Of a stretch of DNA of 64,000 nucleotides, positions 40,361 through 53,599 are shown piece by piece. Position 1 is the stretch's first letter, and the number at the start of each line of letters is the position of its first letter. Under the pieces are notes generated by a model. The model saw nothing but the letters and a program-made list of their open reading frames with translations. It had not been told where the DNA came from and ran no database searches. Source of the DNA: Aurelia coerulea (Eukaryota > Cnidaria > Scyphozoa > Semaeostomeae > Ulmaridae); NCBI GenBank assembly GCA_039566865.1, contig CM076949.1, positions 2,890,501-2,954,500 of the forward strand, given 5' to 3'. The position numbers and the translations under genes are program-made.

Positions 40361-42721
40361 ACTGTGTTCTGACATCATATTTTCTGGACAGTTTACTATC
40401 ATTTGAACCTCATTAACCTGATGAGGTTTCAAATGTTACAACAAATATACCTCGTTATGACTGAATTGCATCACACAAAGTTTCAAATACGATTTCTTGA
40501 CCATATATGCATCATATTTCAGCCATAAACTGTGTTCTGACTTCATATGTTGTCGACAGTTTACTATCATTTGAACCTCATCAACCTGATGAGGTTTCAA
40601 ATGTTTCAAGAAAATTACTTCGTTTTGACTGAATTCCATCAAACCAAGTTTCAAATGCGATTCCTTGACCATATATTCATTATATTTCAGCCATAAACTG
40701 TGTTCTGACTTCATATTTTCTGGACTGTTTACTATCATTTGAACCTCATTAACCTGATGAGGTTTCAAATGTTTCAAGAAATATACCTTGTTTTGACGGA
40801 ATTTCATCAAACCAAGTTTCAAATACGATTCCTTGACCATATATTCATAAGAGTTAAGCCATAAACTGTGTTCTGACATCATATTTTCTGGACAGTTTAC
40901 AATCATTTGAACCTCATTAAACTAATGAGGTTTCAAAAGTTGCAACCAATTTACCTCGTTTTGACTGAATTTCATCAAACCAAGTTTCAAATACGATTCC
41001 TTGACCATATATTCATAAGATTTCAGGCATAAACTGTGTTCTGACTTCATATTTTCTGGAGAAGTTTACTATCATTTGAACCTCATCAACCTGATGAGGT
41101 TTCAAATTTTTCAACAAGTATACCTTGCGTTGATTCAATTCCATCAAACCAAGCTTCAAATACGATTCCTTGGACCATATATTCATAAGATTTAAGTCAT
41201 AAACTGTGTTCTGACTTCATATTTTCTGGACAGTTTACTATCATTTGAACCTCATTAACCTGATGAGGTTTCAAATGTTTCAAGAAATATACCTTGTTTT
41301 GACTGAATTTCATCAAACCAAGTTTCAAATACGATTCCTTGACCATATATTCATAAGTTTCCAGCCATTAACTGTGTTCTTACTTCATGTTTGCTGGATA
41401 CGTTTACTATCATTTGAACCTCATTAACCTGATGAAGTTTCAAATGTTTCAAGAAATATACCTTGTTTTGACTGAATTTCATCAAACCAAGTTTCAAATA
41501 CGATTCCTTGACCATACATTCATAAGTTTCCAGCCATTAACTGTGTTCTTACTTCATGTTTGCTGGATACGTTTACTATCATTTGAACCTCACTAACCTG
41601 ATGAGGTTTCAAATGTTTCAAGAAATATACCTTGTTTTGACTGAATTTCATCAAACCAAGTTTCAAATACGATTCCTTGACCATATATTCATAAGTTTCC
41701 AGCCATTAACTGTGTTCTGACATCATATTTTCTGGACAGTTTACAATCATTTGAACCTCATTAAACTAATGAGGTTTCAAAAGTTGCAACCAATTTACCT
41801 CGTTTTGACTGAATTTCATCAAACCAAGTTTCAAATACGATTCCTTGACCATATATTCATAAGATTTAAGCCATAAACTGTGTTCTGACATCATATTTTC
41901 TGGACAGTTTACTATCATTTGAACCTCATTAAACTAATGAGGTTTCAAAGTTTCAACCAATTTACCTCGTTTTGACTGAATTTCATCAAACCAAGTCTCA
42001 AATACGATTTCTTGGACCATATATTCATAAGATTTAAGCCATAAACTGTGTTCTGACATCATATTTTCTGGACAGGTTACTATCATTTGACCCTCATTAA
42101 ACTAATGAGGTTTCAAAAGTCTCAACCAATTTACCTCGTTTTGACTGACTTTCATCAAACCAAGTTTCAAATGCGATTCCTTGACCATATATTCATAAGA
42201 TTTCAGCCATAAACTGTGTTCGGAGTTCATACTTTCTAGAAAACGTTTACTATCATTTGAACCTCATTAAACTGATGAGGCTTTAAAATTTTCAACCAAT
42301 TTACCTCGTTTTGACTGAATTGCATCTAACCAAGTTTCAAATACGATTCCTTGACCATATATTCATCATTTTTCAGCCATAAACTGTGTTCTGACTTCAT
42401 ATTTTCTGGACAGTTTACTATCATTTGAACCTCATTAACCTGATGAGGTTTCAAATGTTTCAAGAAATATACCTTGTTTTGACTGAATTTCATCAAACCA
42501 AGTTTCAAATACGATTCCTTGACCATATATTCATAAGTTTCCAGCCATTAACTGTGTTCTTACTTCATGTTTGCTGGATACGTTTACTATCATTTGAACC
42601 TCATTAACCTGATGAGGTTTCAAATGTTTCAACAAATATACCTCGTTATGACTGAATTGCATCACACAAAATTTCAAATACGATTCCTTGACCATATATT
42701 CATCATATTTCGGACATAAAC

Positions 42722-42745
42722 TGTGATGTTATGTGATGTGACTTC
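42722..42745. other. 10-bp insertion variant in an A monomer (marker, copy 2)
   Basis: Same atgttatgtgatgtgac variant as at 29897-29920, displaced by exactly 12,825 bp. Confidence 0.85.
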
Positions 42746-45700
42746 ATATTTTCTGGAGAAGTTTACTATCATTTGAACCTCATTAAACTGATGAGGTTTC
42801 AAATGTTTCAACCAATTTACCTCGTTTTGACTGAATTGCATCTAACCAAGTCTCAAATGCGATTCCTAGACCATATATTCATCATATTTCAGCCATAAAC
42901 TGTGTTCTGACTTCATATGTTGTCGACAGTTTACTATCATTTGAACCTCATCAACCTGATGAGGTTTCAAATGTTTCAAGAAAATTACTTCGTTTTGACT
43001 GAATTCCATCAAACCAAGTTTCACATGCGATTCCTTGACCAAATATTCATCATATTTCAGCCATAAACTGTTTTCTGACTTCATATTTTCTTGACAGTTT
43101 ACTATCATTTGAACCTCATTAGCCTGATGAGGTTTCAAATGTTTCAACCAATATAACTCGTTTTGACGGAATCGCATCAAACCAAGTCTCAAATACGATT
43201 CCTTGGATCATATATTCATAAGATTTAAGCCATAAACTGTGTTCTGACATCATATTTTCTGGACAGTTTACTATCATTTGAACCTCATTAAACTAATGAG
43301 GTTTCAAAGTTTCAACCAATTTACCTCGTTTTGACTGAATTTCATCAAACCAAGTTTCAAATACGATTCCTAGACCATATATTCATAAGATTTCAGGCAT
43401 AAACTGTGTTCTGACTTCATATTTTCTTGACAGTTTACTATCATTTGAACCTCATTAGCTTGATGAGGTTTCAAATGTTTCAACCAATATAACTCGTTTT
43501 GACTGAATCGCATCAAACCAAGTCTCAAATACGATTTCTTGGACCATATATTCATAAGATTTAAGCCATAAACTGTGTTCTGACATCATATTTTCTGGAC
43601 AGGTTACTATCATTTGACCCTCATTAAACTAATGAGGTTTCAAAAGTCTCAACCAATTTACCTCGTTTTGACTGACTTTCATCAAACCAAGTTTCAAATG
43701 CGATTCCTTGACCATATATTCATAAGATTTCAGCCATAAACTGTGTTCGGAGTTCATACTTTCTAGAAAACGTTTACTATCATTTGAACCTCATTAAACT
43801 GATGAGGCTATAAAATTTTCAACCAATTTACCTCGTTTTGACTGAATTGCATCTAACCAAGTTTCAAATACGATTCCTTGACCATATATTCATCATTTTT
43901 CAGCCATAAACTGTGTTCTGACTTCATATTTTCTGGACAGTTTACTATCATTTGAACCTCATTAGCCTGATGAGGTTTCAAATGTTTCAACCAATATAAC
44001 TCGTTTTGACGGAATCGCATCAAAATAAGTCTCAAATACGATTCCTTGGATCATATATTCATAAGATTTAAGCCATAAACTGTGTTCTGACATCATATTT
44101 TCTGGACAGTTTACTATCATTTGAACCTCATTAACCTGATGAGGTTTCAAATGTTTCAAGAAATATACTTTGTTTTGACTGAATTTCATCAAACCAAGTT
44201 TCAAATACGATTCCTTGACCATATATTCATAAGTTTCCAGCCATTAACTGTGTTCTTACTTCATGTTTGCTGGATACGTTTACTATCATTTGAACCTCAT
44301 TAACCTGATGAGGTTTCAAATGTTTCAACAAATATACCTCGTTATGACTGAATTGCATCACACAAAGTTTCAAATACGATTCCTTGACCATATATGCATC
44401 ATATTTCGGCCATAAACTGTGTTCTGACTTCATATTTTCTGGAGAAGTTTACTATCATTTGAACCTCATTAACCTGATGAGGTTTCAAATGTTTCAAAAA
44501 ATGTACCTCGTTTTGACTGAATTTCATCAAACCAAGTCTCAAATGCGATTCCTTCACCATATATTCATAAGATTTCAGCCATAAACTGTGTTCGGAGTTC
44601 ATACTTTCTGGAAAAGTTTACTATCATTTGAACCTCATTAAACTGATGAGGTTTCAAATGTTTCAAGAAAATTACTTCGTTTTGACTGAATTCCATCAAA
44701 CCAAGTTTCAAATGCGACTCCTTGACCATATATTCATCATATTTCAGCCATAAACTGTGTTCTGACTTCATATTTTCTGGACAGTTTACTATCATTTGAA
44801 CCTCATTAACCTGATGAGGTTTCAAATGTTTCAAGAAATATACCTTGTTTTGACGGAATTTCATCAAACCAAGTTTCAAATACGATTCCTTGACCATATA
44901 TTCATAACATTTCAGCCATAAACTGTGTTCTGACTTCATATTTTCTGTAGAAGTTTACTATCATTTGAACCTCATTAACCTGATGAGGTTTCAAATTTTT
45001 CAACAAGTATACCTTGCGTTGATTCAATTCCATCAAACCACGTTTCAAATACGATTCCTTGGACCATATATTCATAAGATTTAAGTCATAAACAGCGTTC
45101 TGACTTCATATTTTCTGGACAGTTTACTATCATTTGAACCTCATTAACCTGATGAGGTTTCAAATGTTTCAAAAAAATATACCTTGTTTTGACTGAATTT
45201 CATCAAACCAAGTTTCAAACACGATTCCTTGACCATATATTCATAAGTTTCCAGCCATTAACTGTGTTCTTACTGCATGTTTGCTGGATACGTTTACTAT
45301 CATTTGAACCTCATTAACCTGATGAGGTTTCAAATCTTTCAACAAATATACCTCGTTATGACTGAATTGCATCACACAAAGTTTCAAATACGATTCCTTG
45401 ACCATATATGCATCATATTTCGGCCATAAACTGTGTTCTGACTTCATATTTTCTGGAGAAGTTTACTATCATTTGAACCTCATTAACCTGATGAGGTTTC
45501 AAATGTTTCAAAAAATGTACCTCGTTTTGACTGAATTTCATCAAACCAAGTCTCAAATGCGATTCCTTGACCATATATTCATAAGATTTCAGGCATAAAC
45601 TGTGTTCTGACTTCATATTTTCTGGAGAAGTTTTCTATCATTTGAACCTCATTAATCTGATGAGGTTTCAAATTTTTCAACAAGTATACCTTGCGTTGAT

Positions 45701-46928
45701 TAAATTCCATCAAACCAAGTTTCAAATACGATTCCTTGGACCATATATTCATAAGATTTAAGTCATAAACTGTGTTCTGACTTCATATTTTCTGGACAGT
45801 TTACTATCATTTGAACCTCATTAACCTGATGAGGTTTCAAATGTTTCAAGAAATATACCTTGTTTTGACTGAATTTCATCAAACCAAGTTTCAAATACGA
45901 TTCCTTGACCATATATTCATAAGTTTCCAGCCATTAACTGTGTTCTTACTTCATGTTTGCTGGATACGTTTACTATCATTTGAACCTCATTAACCTGATG
46001 AGGTTTCAAATGTTTCAACAAATATACCTCGTTATGACTGAATTGCATCACACAAAGTTTCAAATACGATTCCTTGACCATATATGCATCATATTTCGGC
46101 CATAAACTGTGTTCTGACTTCATATTTTCTGGAGAAGTTTACTATCATTTGAACCTCATTAAACTGATGAGATTTCAAATGCTTTAAAAAATGTACCTCG
46201 TTTTGACTGAATTTCATCAAACCAAGTCTAAAATTCGATTCCTTGACCATATATTCATAAGATTTCAGCCATAAACTGTGTTCGGAGTTCATACTTTCTG
46301 GACAAGTTTACTATCATTTGAACCTCATTAAACTGATGAGGTTTCAAATGTTTCAACCAATTTACCTTGTTTTGACTGAATTGCATCTAACCAAGTTTCA
46401 AATACGATTCCTTGACCATATATTCATAAGAATTAAGCCATAAACTGTGTTCTGACATCATATTTTCTGGACAGTTTACTATCATTTGAACCTCATTAAA
46501 CTAATCAGGTTTCAAAAGTTTCAACCAATTTACCTCGTTTTGACTGAATTTCATCAAACCAAGTTTCAAATACGATTCCTTGACCATATATTCATAAGAT
46601 TTCAGGCATAAACTGTGTTCTGACATCATAATTTCTGGACAAGTTTACTATCATTTGAACCTCATCAACCTGATGAGGTTTCAAATATTTCAAGAAAATT
46701 ACTTCGTTTTGACTGAATTCCATCAAACCAAGTTTCAAATGCGATTCCTTGACCATATATTCATCATATTTCAGCCATAAACTGTGTTCTGACTTCATAT
46801 TTTCTGGACTGTTTACTATCATTTGAACCTCATTAACCTGATGAGGTTTCAAATGTTTCAAGAAATATACGTTGTTTTGACGGAATTTCATCAAACCAAG
46901 TTTCAAATACGATTCCTTGACCATATAT

Positions 46929-49900
46929 TCATAAGTTTCCAGCCATTAACTGTGTTCTTACTTCATGTTTGCTGGATACGTTTACTATCATTTGAACCTC
47001 ATTAACCTGATGAGGTTTCAAATGTTTCAACAAATATACATCGTTATGACTGAATTGCATCACACAAAGTTTCAAATACGATTCCTTGACCATATATGCA
47101 TCATATTTCGGCCATAAACTGTGTTCTGACTTCATATTTTCTGGAGAAGTTTACTATCATTTGAACCTCATTAAACTGATGAGGTTTCAAATGTTTCAAC
47201 CAATTTACCTTGTTTTGACTGAATTGCATCGAACCAAGTTTAAAATACGATTCCTTGACCATATATTCATAAGAATTAAGCCATAAACTGTGTTCTGACA
47301 TCATATTTTCTGGACAGTTTACTATCATTTGAACCTCATTAAACTAATCAGGTTTCAAAAGTTTCAACCAATTTACCTCGTCTTGACTGAATTTCATCAA
47401 ACCAAGTTTCAAATACGATTCCTTGACCATATATTCATAAGATTTCAGGCATAAACTGTGTTCTGACATCATATTTTCTGGACAAGTTTACTATCATTTG
47501 AACCTCATCAACCTGATGAGGTATCAAATGTTTCAAGAAAATTACTTCGTTTTGACTGAATTCCATCAAACCAAGTTTCAAATGCGATTCCTTGACCATA
47601 TATTCATCATATTTCAGCCATAAACTGTGTTCTGACTTCATATTTTCTGGACTGTTTACTATCATTTGAACCTCATTAACCTGATGAGGTTTCAAATGTT
47701 TCAAGAAATATACCTTGTTTTGACGGAATTTCATCAAACCAAGTTTCAAATACGATTCCTTGACCATATATTCATAAGTTTCCAGCCATTAACTGTGTTC
47801 TTACTTCATGTTTGCTGGATACGTTTACTATCATTTGAACCTCATTAACCTGATGAGGTTTCAAATGTTTCAACAAATATACCTCGTTATGACTGAATTG
47901 CATCACACAAAGTTTCAAATACGATTCCTTGACCATATATGCATCATATTTCGGCCATAAACTGTGTTCTGACTTCATATTTTCTGGAGAAGTTTACTAT
48001 CATTTGAACCTCATTAAACTGATGAGGTTTCAAATGTTTCAACCAATTTACCTTGTTTTGACTGAATTGCATCTAACCAAGTTTCAAATACGATTCCTTG
48101 ACCATATATTCATAAGAATTAAGCCATAAACTGTGTTCTGACATCATATTTTCTGGACAGTTTACTATCATTTGAGCCTCATTAACCTGATGAGGTTTCA
48201 AATGTTACAACAAATATACCTCGTTATGACTGAATTGCATCACACAAAGTTTCAAATACGATTCCTTGACCATATATGCATCATATTTCAGCCATAAACT
48301 GTGTTCTGACTTCATATGTTGTCGACAGTTTACTATCATTTGAACCTCATCAACCTGATGAGGTTTCAAATGTTTCAAGAAAATTACTTCGTTTTGACTG
48401 AATTCCATCAAACCAAGTTTCAAATGCGATTCCTTGACCATATATTCATCATATTTCAGCCATAAACTGTGTTCTGACTTCATATTTTCTGGACTGTTTA
48501 CTATCATTTGAACCTCATTAACCTGATGAGGTTTCAAATGTTTCAAGAAAAATACCTTGTTTTGACGGAATTTCATCAAACCAAGTTTCAAATACGATTC
48601 CTTGACCATATATTCATAAGTTTCCAGCCATTAACTGTGTTCTTACTTCATGTTTGCTGGATACGTTTACTATCATTTGAACCTCATTAACCTGATGAGG
48701 TTTCAAATGTTTCAACAAATATACCTCGTTATGACTGAATTGCATCACACAAAGTTTCAAATACGATTCCTTGACCATATATGCATCATATTTCGGCCAT
48801 AAACTGTGTTCTGACTTCATATTTTCTGGAGAAGTTTACTATCATTTGAACCTCATTAAACTGATGAGGTTTCAAATGTTTCAACCAATTTACCTTGTTT
48901 TGACTGAATTGCATCGAACCAAGTTTCAAATACGATTCCTTGACCATATATTCATAAGAATTAAGCCATAAACTGTGTTCTGACATCATATTTTCTGGAC
49001 AGTTTACTATCATTTGAACCTCATTAAACTAATCAGGTTTCAAAAGTTTCAACCAATTTACCTCGTTTTGACTGAATTTCATCAAACCAAGTTTCAAATA
49101 CGATTCCTTGACCATATATTCATAAGATTTCAGGCATAAACTGTGTTCTGACATCATATTTTCTGGACAAGTTTACTATCATTTGAACCTCATCAACCTG
49201 ATGAGGTATCAAATGTTTCAAGAAAATTACTTCGTTTTGACTGAATTCCATCAAACCAAGTTTCAAATGCGATTCCTTGACCATATATTCATCATATTTC
49301 AGCCATAAACTGTGTTCTGACTTCATATTTTCTGGACTGTTTACTATCATTTGAACCTCATTAACCTGATGAGGTTTCAAATGTTTCAAGAAAAATACCT
49401 TGTTTTGACGGAATTTCATCAAACCAAGTTTCAAATACGATTCCTTGACCATATATTCATAAGTTTCCAGCCATTAACTGTGTTCTTACTTCATGTTTGC
49501 TGGATACGTTTACTATCATTTGAACCTCATTAACCTGATGAGGTTTCAAATGTTTCAACAAATATACCTCGTTATGACTGAATTGCATCACACAAAGTTT
49601 CAAATACGATTCCTTGACCATATATGCATCATATTTCGGCCATAAACTGTGTTCTGACTTCATATTTTCTGGAGAAGTTTACTATCATTTGAACCTCATT
49701 AAACTGATGAGGTTTCAAATGTTTCAACCAATTTACCTTGTTTTGACTGAATTGCATCGAACCAAGTTTCAAATACGATTCCTTGACCATATATTCATAA
49801 GAATTAAGCCATAAACTGTGTTCTGACATCATATTTTCTGGACAGTTTACTATCATTTGAACCTCATTAAACTAATCAGGTTTCAAAAGTTTCAACCAAT

Positions 49901-50657
49901 TTACCTCGTTTTGACTGAATTTCATCAAACCAAGTTTCAAATACGATTCCTTGACCATATATTCATAAGATTTCAGGCATAAACTGTGTTCTGACATCAT
50001 ATTTTCTGGACAAGTTTACTATCATTTGAACCTCATCAACCTGATGAGGTATCAAATGTTTCAAGAAAATTACTTCGTTTTGACTGAATTCCATCAAACC
50101 AAGTTTCAAATGCGATTCCTTGACCATATATTCATCATATTTCAGCCATAAACTGTGTTCTGACTTCATATTTTCTGGACTGTTTACTATCATTTGAACC
50201 TCATTAACCTGATGAGGTTTCAAATGTTTCAAGAAATATACGTTGTTTTGACGGAATTTCATCAAACCAAGTTTCAAATACGATTCCTTGACCATATATT
50301 CATAAGTTTCCAGCCATTAACTGTGTTCTTACTTCATGTTTGCTGGATACGTTTACTATCATTTGAACCTCATTAACCTGATGAGGTTTCAAATGTTTCA
50401 ACAAATATACCTCGTTATGACTGAATTGCATCACACAAAGTTTCAAATACGATTCCTTGACCATATATGCATCATATTTCGGCCATAAACTGTGTTCTGA
50501 CTTCATATTTTCTGGAGAAGTTTACTATCATTTGAACCTCATTAAACTGATGAGGTTTCAAATGTTTCAACCAATTTACCTTGTTTTGACTGAATTGCAT
50601 CTAACCAAGTTTCAAATACGATTCCTTGACCATATATTCATAAGAATTAAGCCATAA
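46929..50657. repeat. 843-bp pentamer higher-order repeat (superblock copy 2)
   Basis: The same five monomer types and spacings (843, 842, 843, 843) as in copy 1, including the same one-base-shorter interval, so that deletion predates the superblock duplication. Confidence 0.87.
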
Positions 50658-53220
50658 ACTGTGTTCTGACATCATATTTTCTGGACAGTTTACTATCATT
50701 TGAACCTCATTAACCTGATGAGGTTTCAAATGTTACAACAAATATACCTCGTTATGACTGAATTGCATCACACAAAGTTTCAAATACGATTTCTTGACCA
50801 TATATGCATCATATTTCAGCCATAAACTGTGTTCTGACTTCATATGTTGTCGACAGTTTACTATCATTTGAACCTCATCAACCTGATGAGGTTTCAAATG
50901 TTTCAAGAAAATTACTTCGTTTTGACTGAATTCCATCAAACCAAGTTTCAAATGCGATTCCTTGACCATATATTCATTATATTTCAGCCATAAACTGTGT
51001 TCTGACTTCATATTTTCTGGACTGTTTACTATCATTTGAACCTCATTAACCTGATGAGGTTTCAAATGTTTCAAGAAATATACCTTGTTTTGACGGAATT
51101 TCATCAAACCAAGTTTCAAATACGATTCCTTGACCATATATTCATAAGAGTTAAGCCATAAACTGTGTTCTGACATCATATTTTCTGGACAGTTTACAAT
51201 CATTTGAACCTCATTAAACTAATGAGGTTTCAAAAGTTGCAACCAATTTACCTCGTTTTGACTGAATTTCATCAAACCAAGTTTCAAATACGATTCCTTG
51301 ACCATATATTCATAAGATTTCAGGCATAAACTGTGTTCTGACTTCATATTTTCTGGAGAAGTTTACTATCATTTGAACCTCATCAACCTGATGAGGTTTC
51401 AAATTTTTCAACAAGTATACCTTGCGTTGATTCAATTCCATCAAACCAAGCTTCAAATACGATTCCTTGGACCATATATTCATAAGATTTAAGTCATAAA
51501 CTGTGTTCTGACTTCATATTTTCTGGACAGTTTACTATCATTTGAACCTCATTAACCTGATGAGGTTTCAAATGTTTCAAGAAATATACCTTGTTTTGAC
51601 TGAATTTCATCAAACCAAGTTTCAAATACGATTCCTTGACCATATATTCATAAGTTTCCAGCCATTAACTGTGTTCTTACTTCATGTTTGCTGGATACGT
51701 TTACTATCATTTGAACCTCATTAACCTGATGAAGTTTCAAATGTTTCAAGAAATATACCTTGTTTTGACTGAATTTCATCAAACCAAGTTTCAAATACGA
51801 TTCCTTGACCATACATTCATAAGTTTCCAGCCATTAACTGTGTTCTTACTTCATGTTTGCTGGATACGTTTACTATCATTTGAACCTCACTAACCTGATG
51901 AGGTTTCAAATGTTTCAAGAAATATACCTTGTTTTGACTGAATTTCATCAAACCAAGTTTCAAATACGATTCCTTGACCATATATTCATAAGTTTCCAGC
52001 CATTAACTGTGTTCTTACTTCATGTTTGCTGGATACGTCTACTATCAATTGAACCTCATTAACCTGATGAAGTTTCAAATGTTTCAACAAATATACCTCG
52101 TTATGACTGAATTGCATCACACAAAGTTTCAAATACGATTCCTTGACCATATATGCATCATATTTCGGCCATAAACTGTGTTCTGACTTCATATTTTCTG
52201 GAGAAGTTTACTATCATTTGAACCTCATTAACCTGATGAGGTTTCAAATGGTTCAAAAAATGTACCTCGTTTTGACTGAATTTCATCAAACCAAGTCTCA
52301 AATGCGATTCCTTGACCATATATTCATAAGATTTCAGCCATAAACTGTGTTCGGAGTTCATACTTTCTGGACAAGTTTACTATCATTTGAACCTCATTAA
52401 ACTGATGAGGTTTCAAATGTTTCAACCAATTTACCTTGTTTTGACTGAATTGCATTTAACCAAGTTTCAAATACGATTCCTTGACCATATATTCATAAGA
52501 ATTAAGCCATAAACTGTGTTCTGACATCATATTTTCTGGACAGTTTACTATCATTTGAACCTCATTAAACTAATCAGGTTTCAAAAGTTTCAACCAATTT
52601 ACCTCGTTTTGACTGAATTTCATCAAACCAAGTTTCAAATACGATTCCTTGACCATATATTCATAAGATTTCAGGCATAAACTGTGTTCTGACATCATAT
52701 TTTCTGGACAAGTTTACTATCATTTGAACCTCATCAACCTGATGAGGTATCAAATGTTTCAAGAAAATTACTTCGTTTTGACTGAATTGCATTTAACCAA
52801 GTTTCAAATACGATTCCTTGACCATATATTCATCATATTTCAGCCATAAACTGTGTTCTGACTTCATATGTTGTCGACAGTTTACTATCATTTGAACCTC
52901 ATCAACCTGATGAGGTTTCAAATGTTTCAAGAAAATTACTTCGTTTTGACTGAATTCCATCAAACCAAGTTTCAAATGCGATTCCTTGACCATATATTCA
53001 TTATATTTCAGCCATAAACTGTGTTCTGACTTCATATTTTCTGGACTGTTTACTATCATTTGAACCTCATTAACCTGATGAGGTTTCAAATGTTTCAAGA
53101 AATATACCTTGTTTTGACGGAATTTCATCAAACCAAGTTTCAAATACGATTCCTTGACCATATATTCATAAGAATTAAGCCATAAACTGTGTTCTGACAT
53201 CATATTTTCTGGACAGTTTA

Positions 53221-53326
53221 CTATCATTTGAACCTCATCGAAGTTTCAAATGCGATTCCTTGACCATATATTCATTATATTTCAGCCATAAACTGTGTTC
53301 TGACTTCATATTTTCTGGACAGTTTA
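53221..53326. repeat. Internally deleted A monomer (106 bp)
   Basis: The ctatcatttg landmarks at 53221 and 53327 are only 106 bp apart. The sequence jumps from cctcatc directly to gaagtttcaaatgcg, removing about 62 bp including the right arm of the dyad and the cgttttgactgaatt block. Short homology around catc is available at the breakpoints. It is the only clearly truncated internal A unit I saw. Confidence 0.85.
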
Positions 53327-53599
53327 CTATCATTTGAACCTCATTAACCTGATGAGGTTACAAATGTTTCAAGAAATATACCTTGTTTTGACGGAATTTC
53401 ATCAAACCAAGTTTCAAATACGATTCCTTGACCATATATTCATAAGAATTAAGCCATAAACTGTGTTCTGACATCATATTTTCTGGACAGTTTACTATCA
53501 TTTGAACCTCATTAAACTAATCAGGTTTCAAAAGTTTCAACCAATTTACCTCGTTTTGACTGAATTTCATCAAACCAAGTTTCAAATACGATTCCTTGA

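Larger units (their letters stand above)
29025..41849. repeat. Array A superblock, copy 1 (12,825-bp period)
   Basis: Every distinctive variant in this block recurs downstream at constant spacing. From 29025 to about 35700 the spacing is 12,825 bp; from about 35700 to about 41718 it is 10,297 bp. The difference, 2528 bp, equals an extra internal tandem copy present only here. The downstream copy starts near 41850, where the period predicts, so the arrangement is a direct tandem duplication. The last roughly 130 bp (41719-41849) do not match the end of copy 2. Breakpoints are uncertain by up to one monomer. Confidence 0.88.
41850..52015. repeat. Array A superblock, copy 2
   Basis: Direct repeat of copy 1, lacking one 2528-bp internal block. 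Identity ends near 52015, where the partner (41718) diverges. Scattered single-base differences are visible, for example caaatatacc versus caaataaacc (42636/29811) and aaaataagtctc versus aaaccaagtctc (about 44022/31197), and the monomer near 44905-44950 differs (aacatttcagcc, ctgtagaag). Copy 2 repeats the pentamer pattern at 46929, 47772, 48614, 49457 and 50300. Confidence 0.88.
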
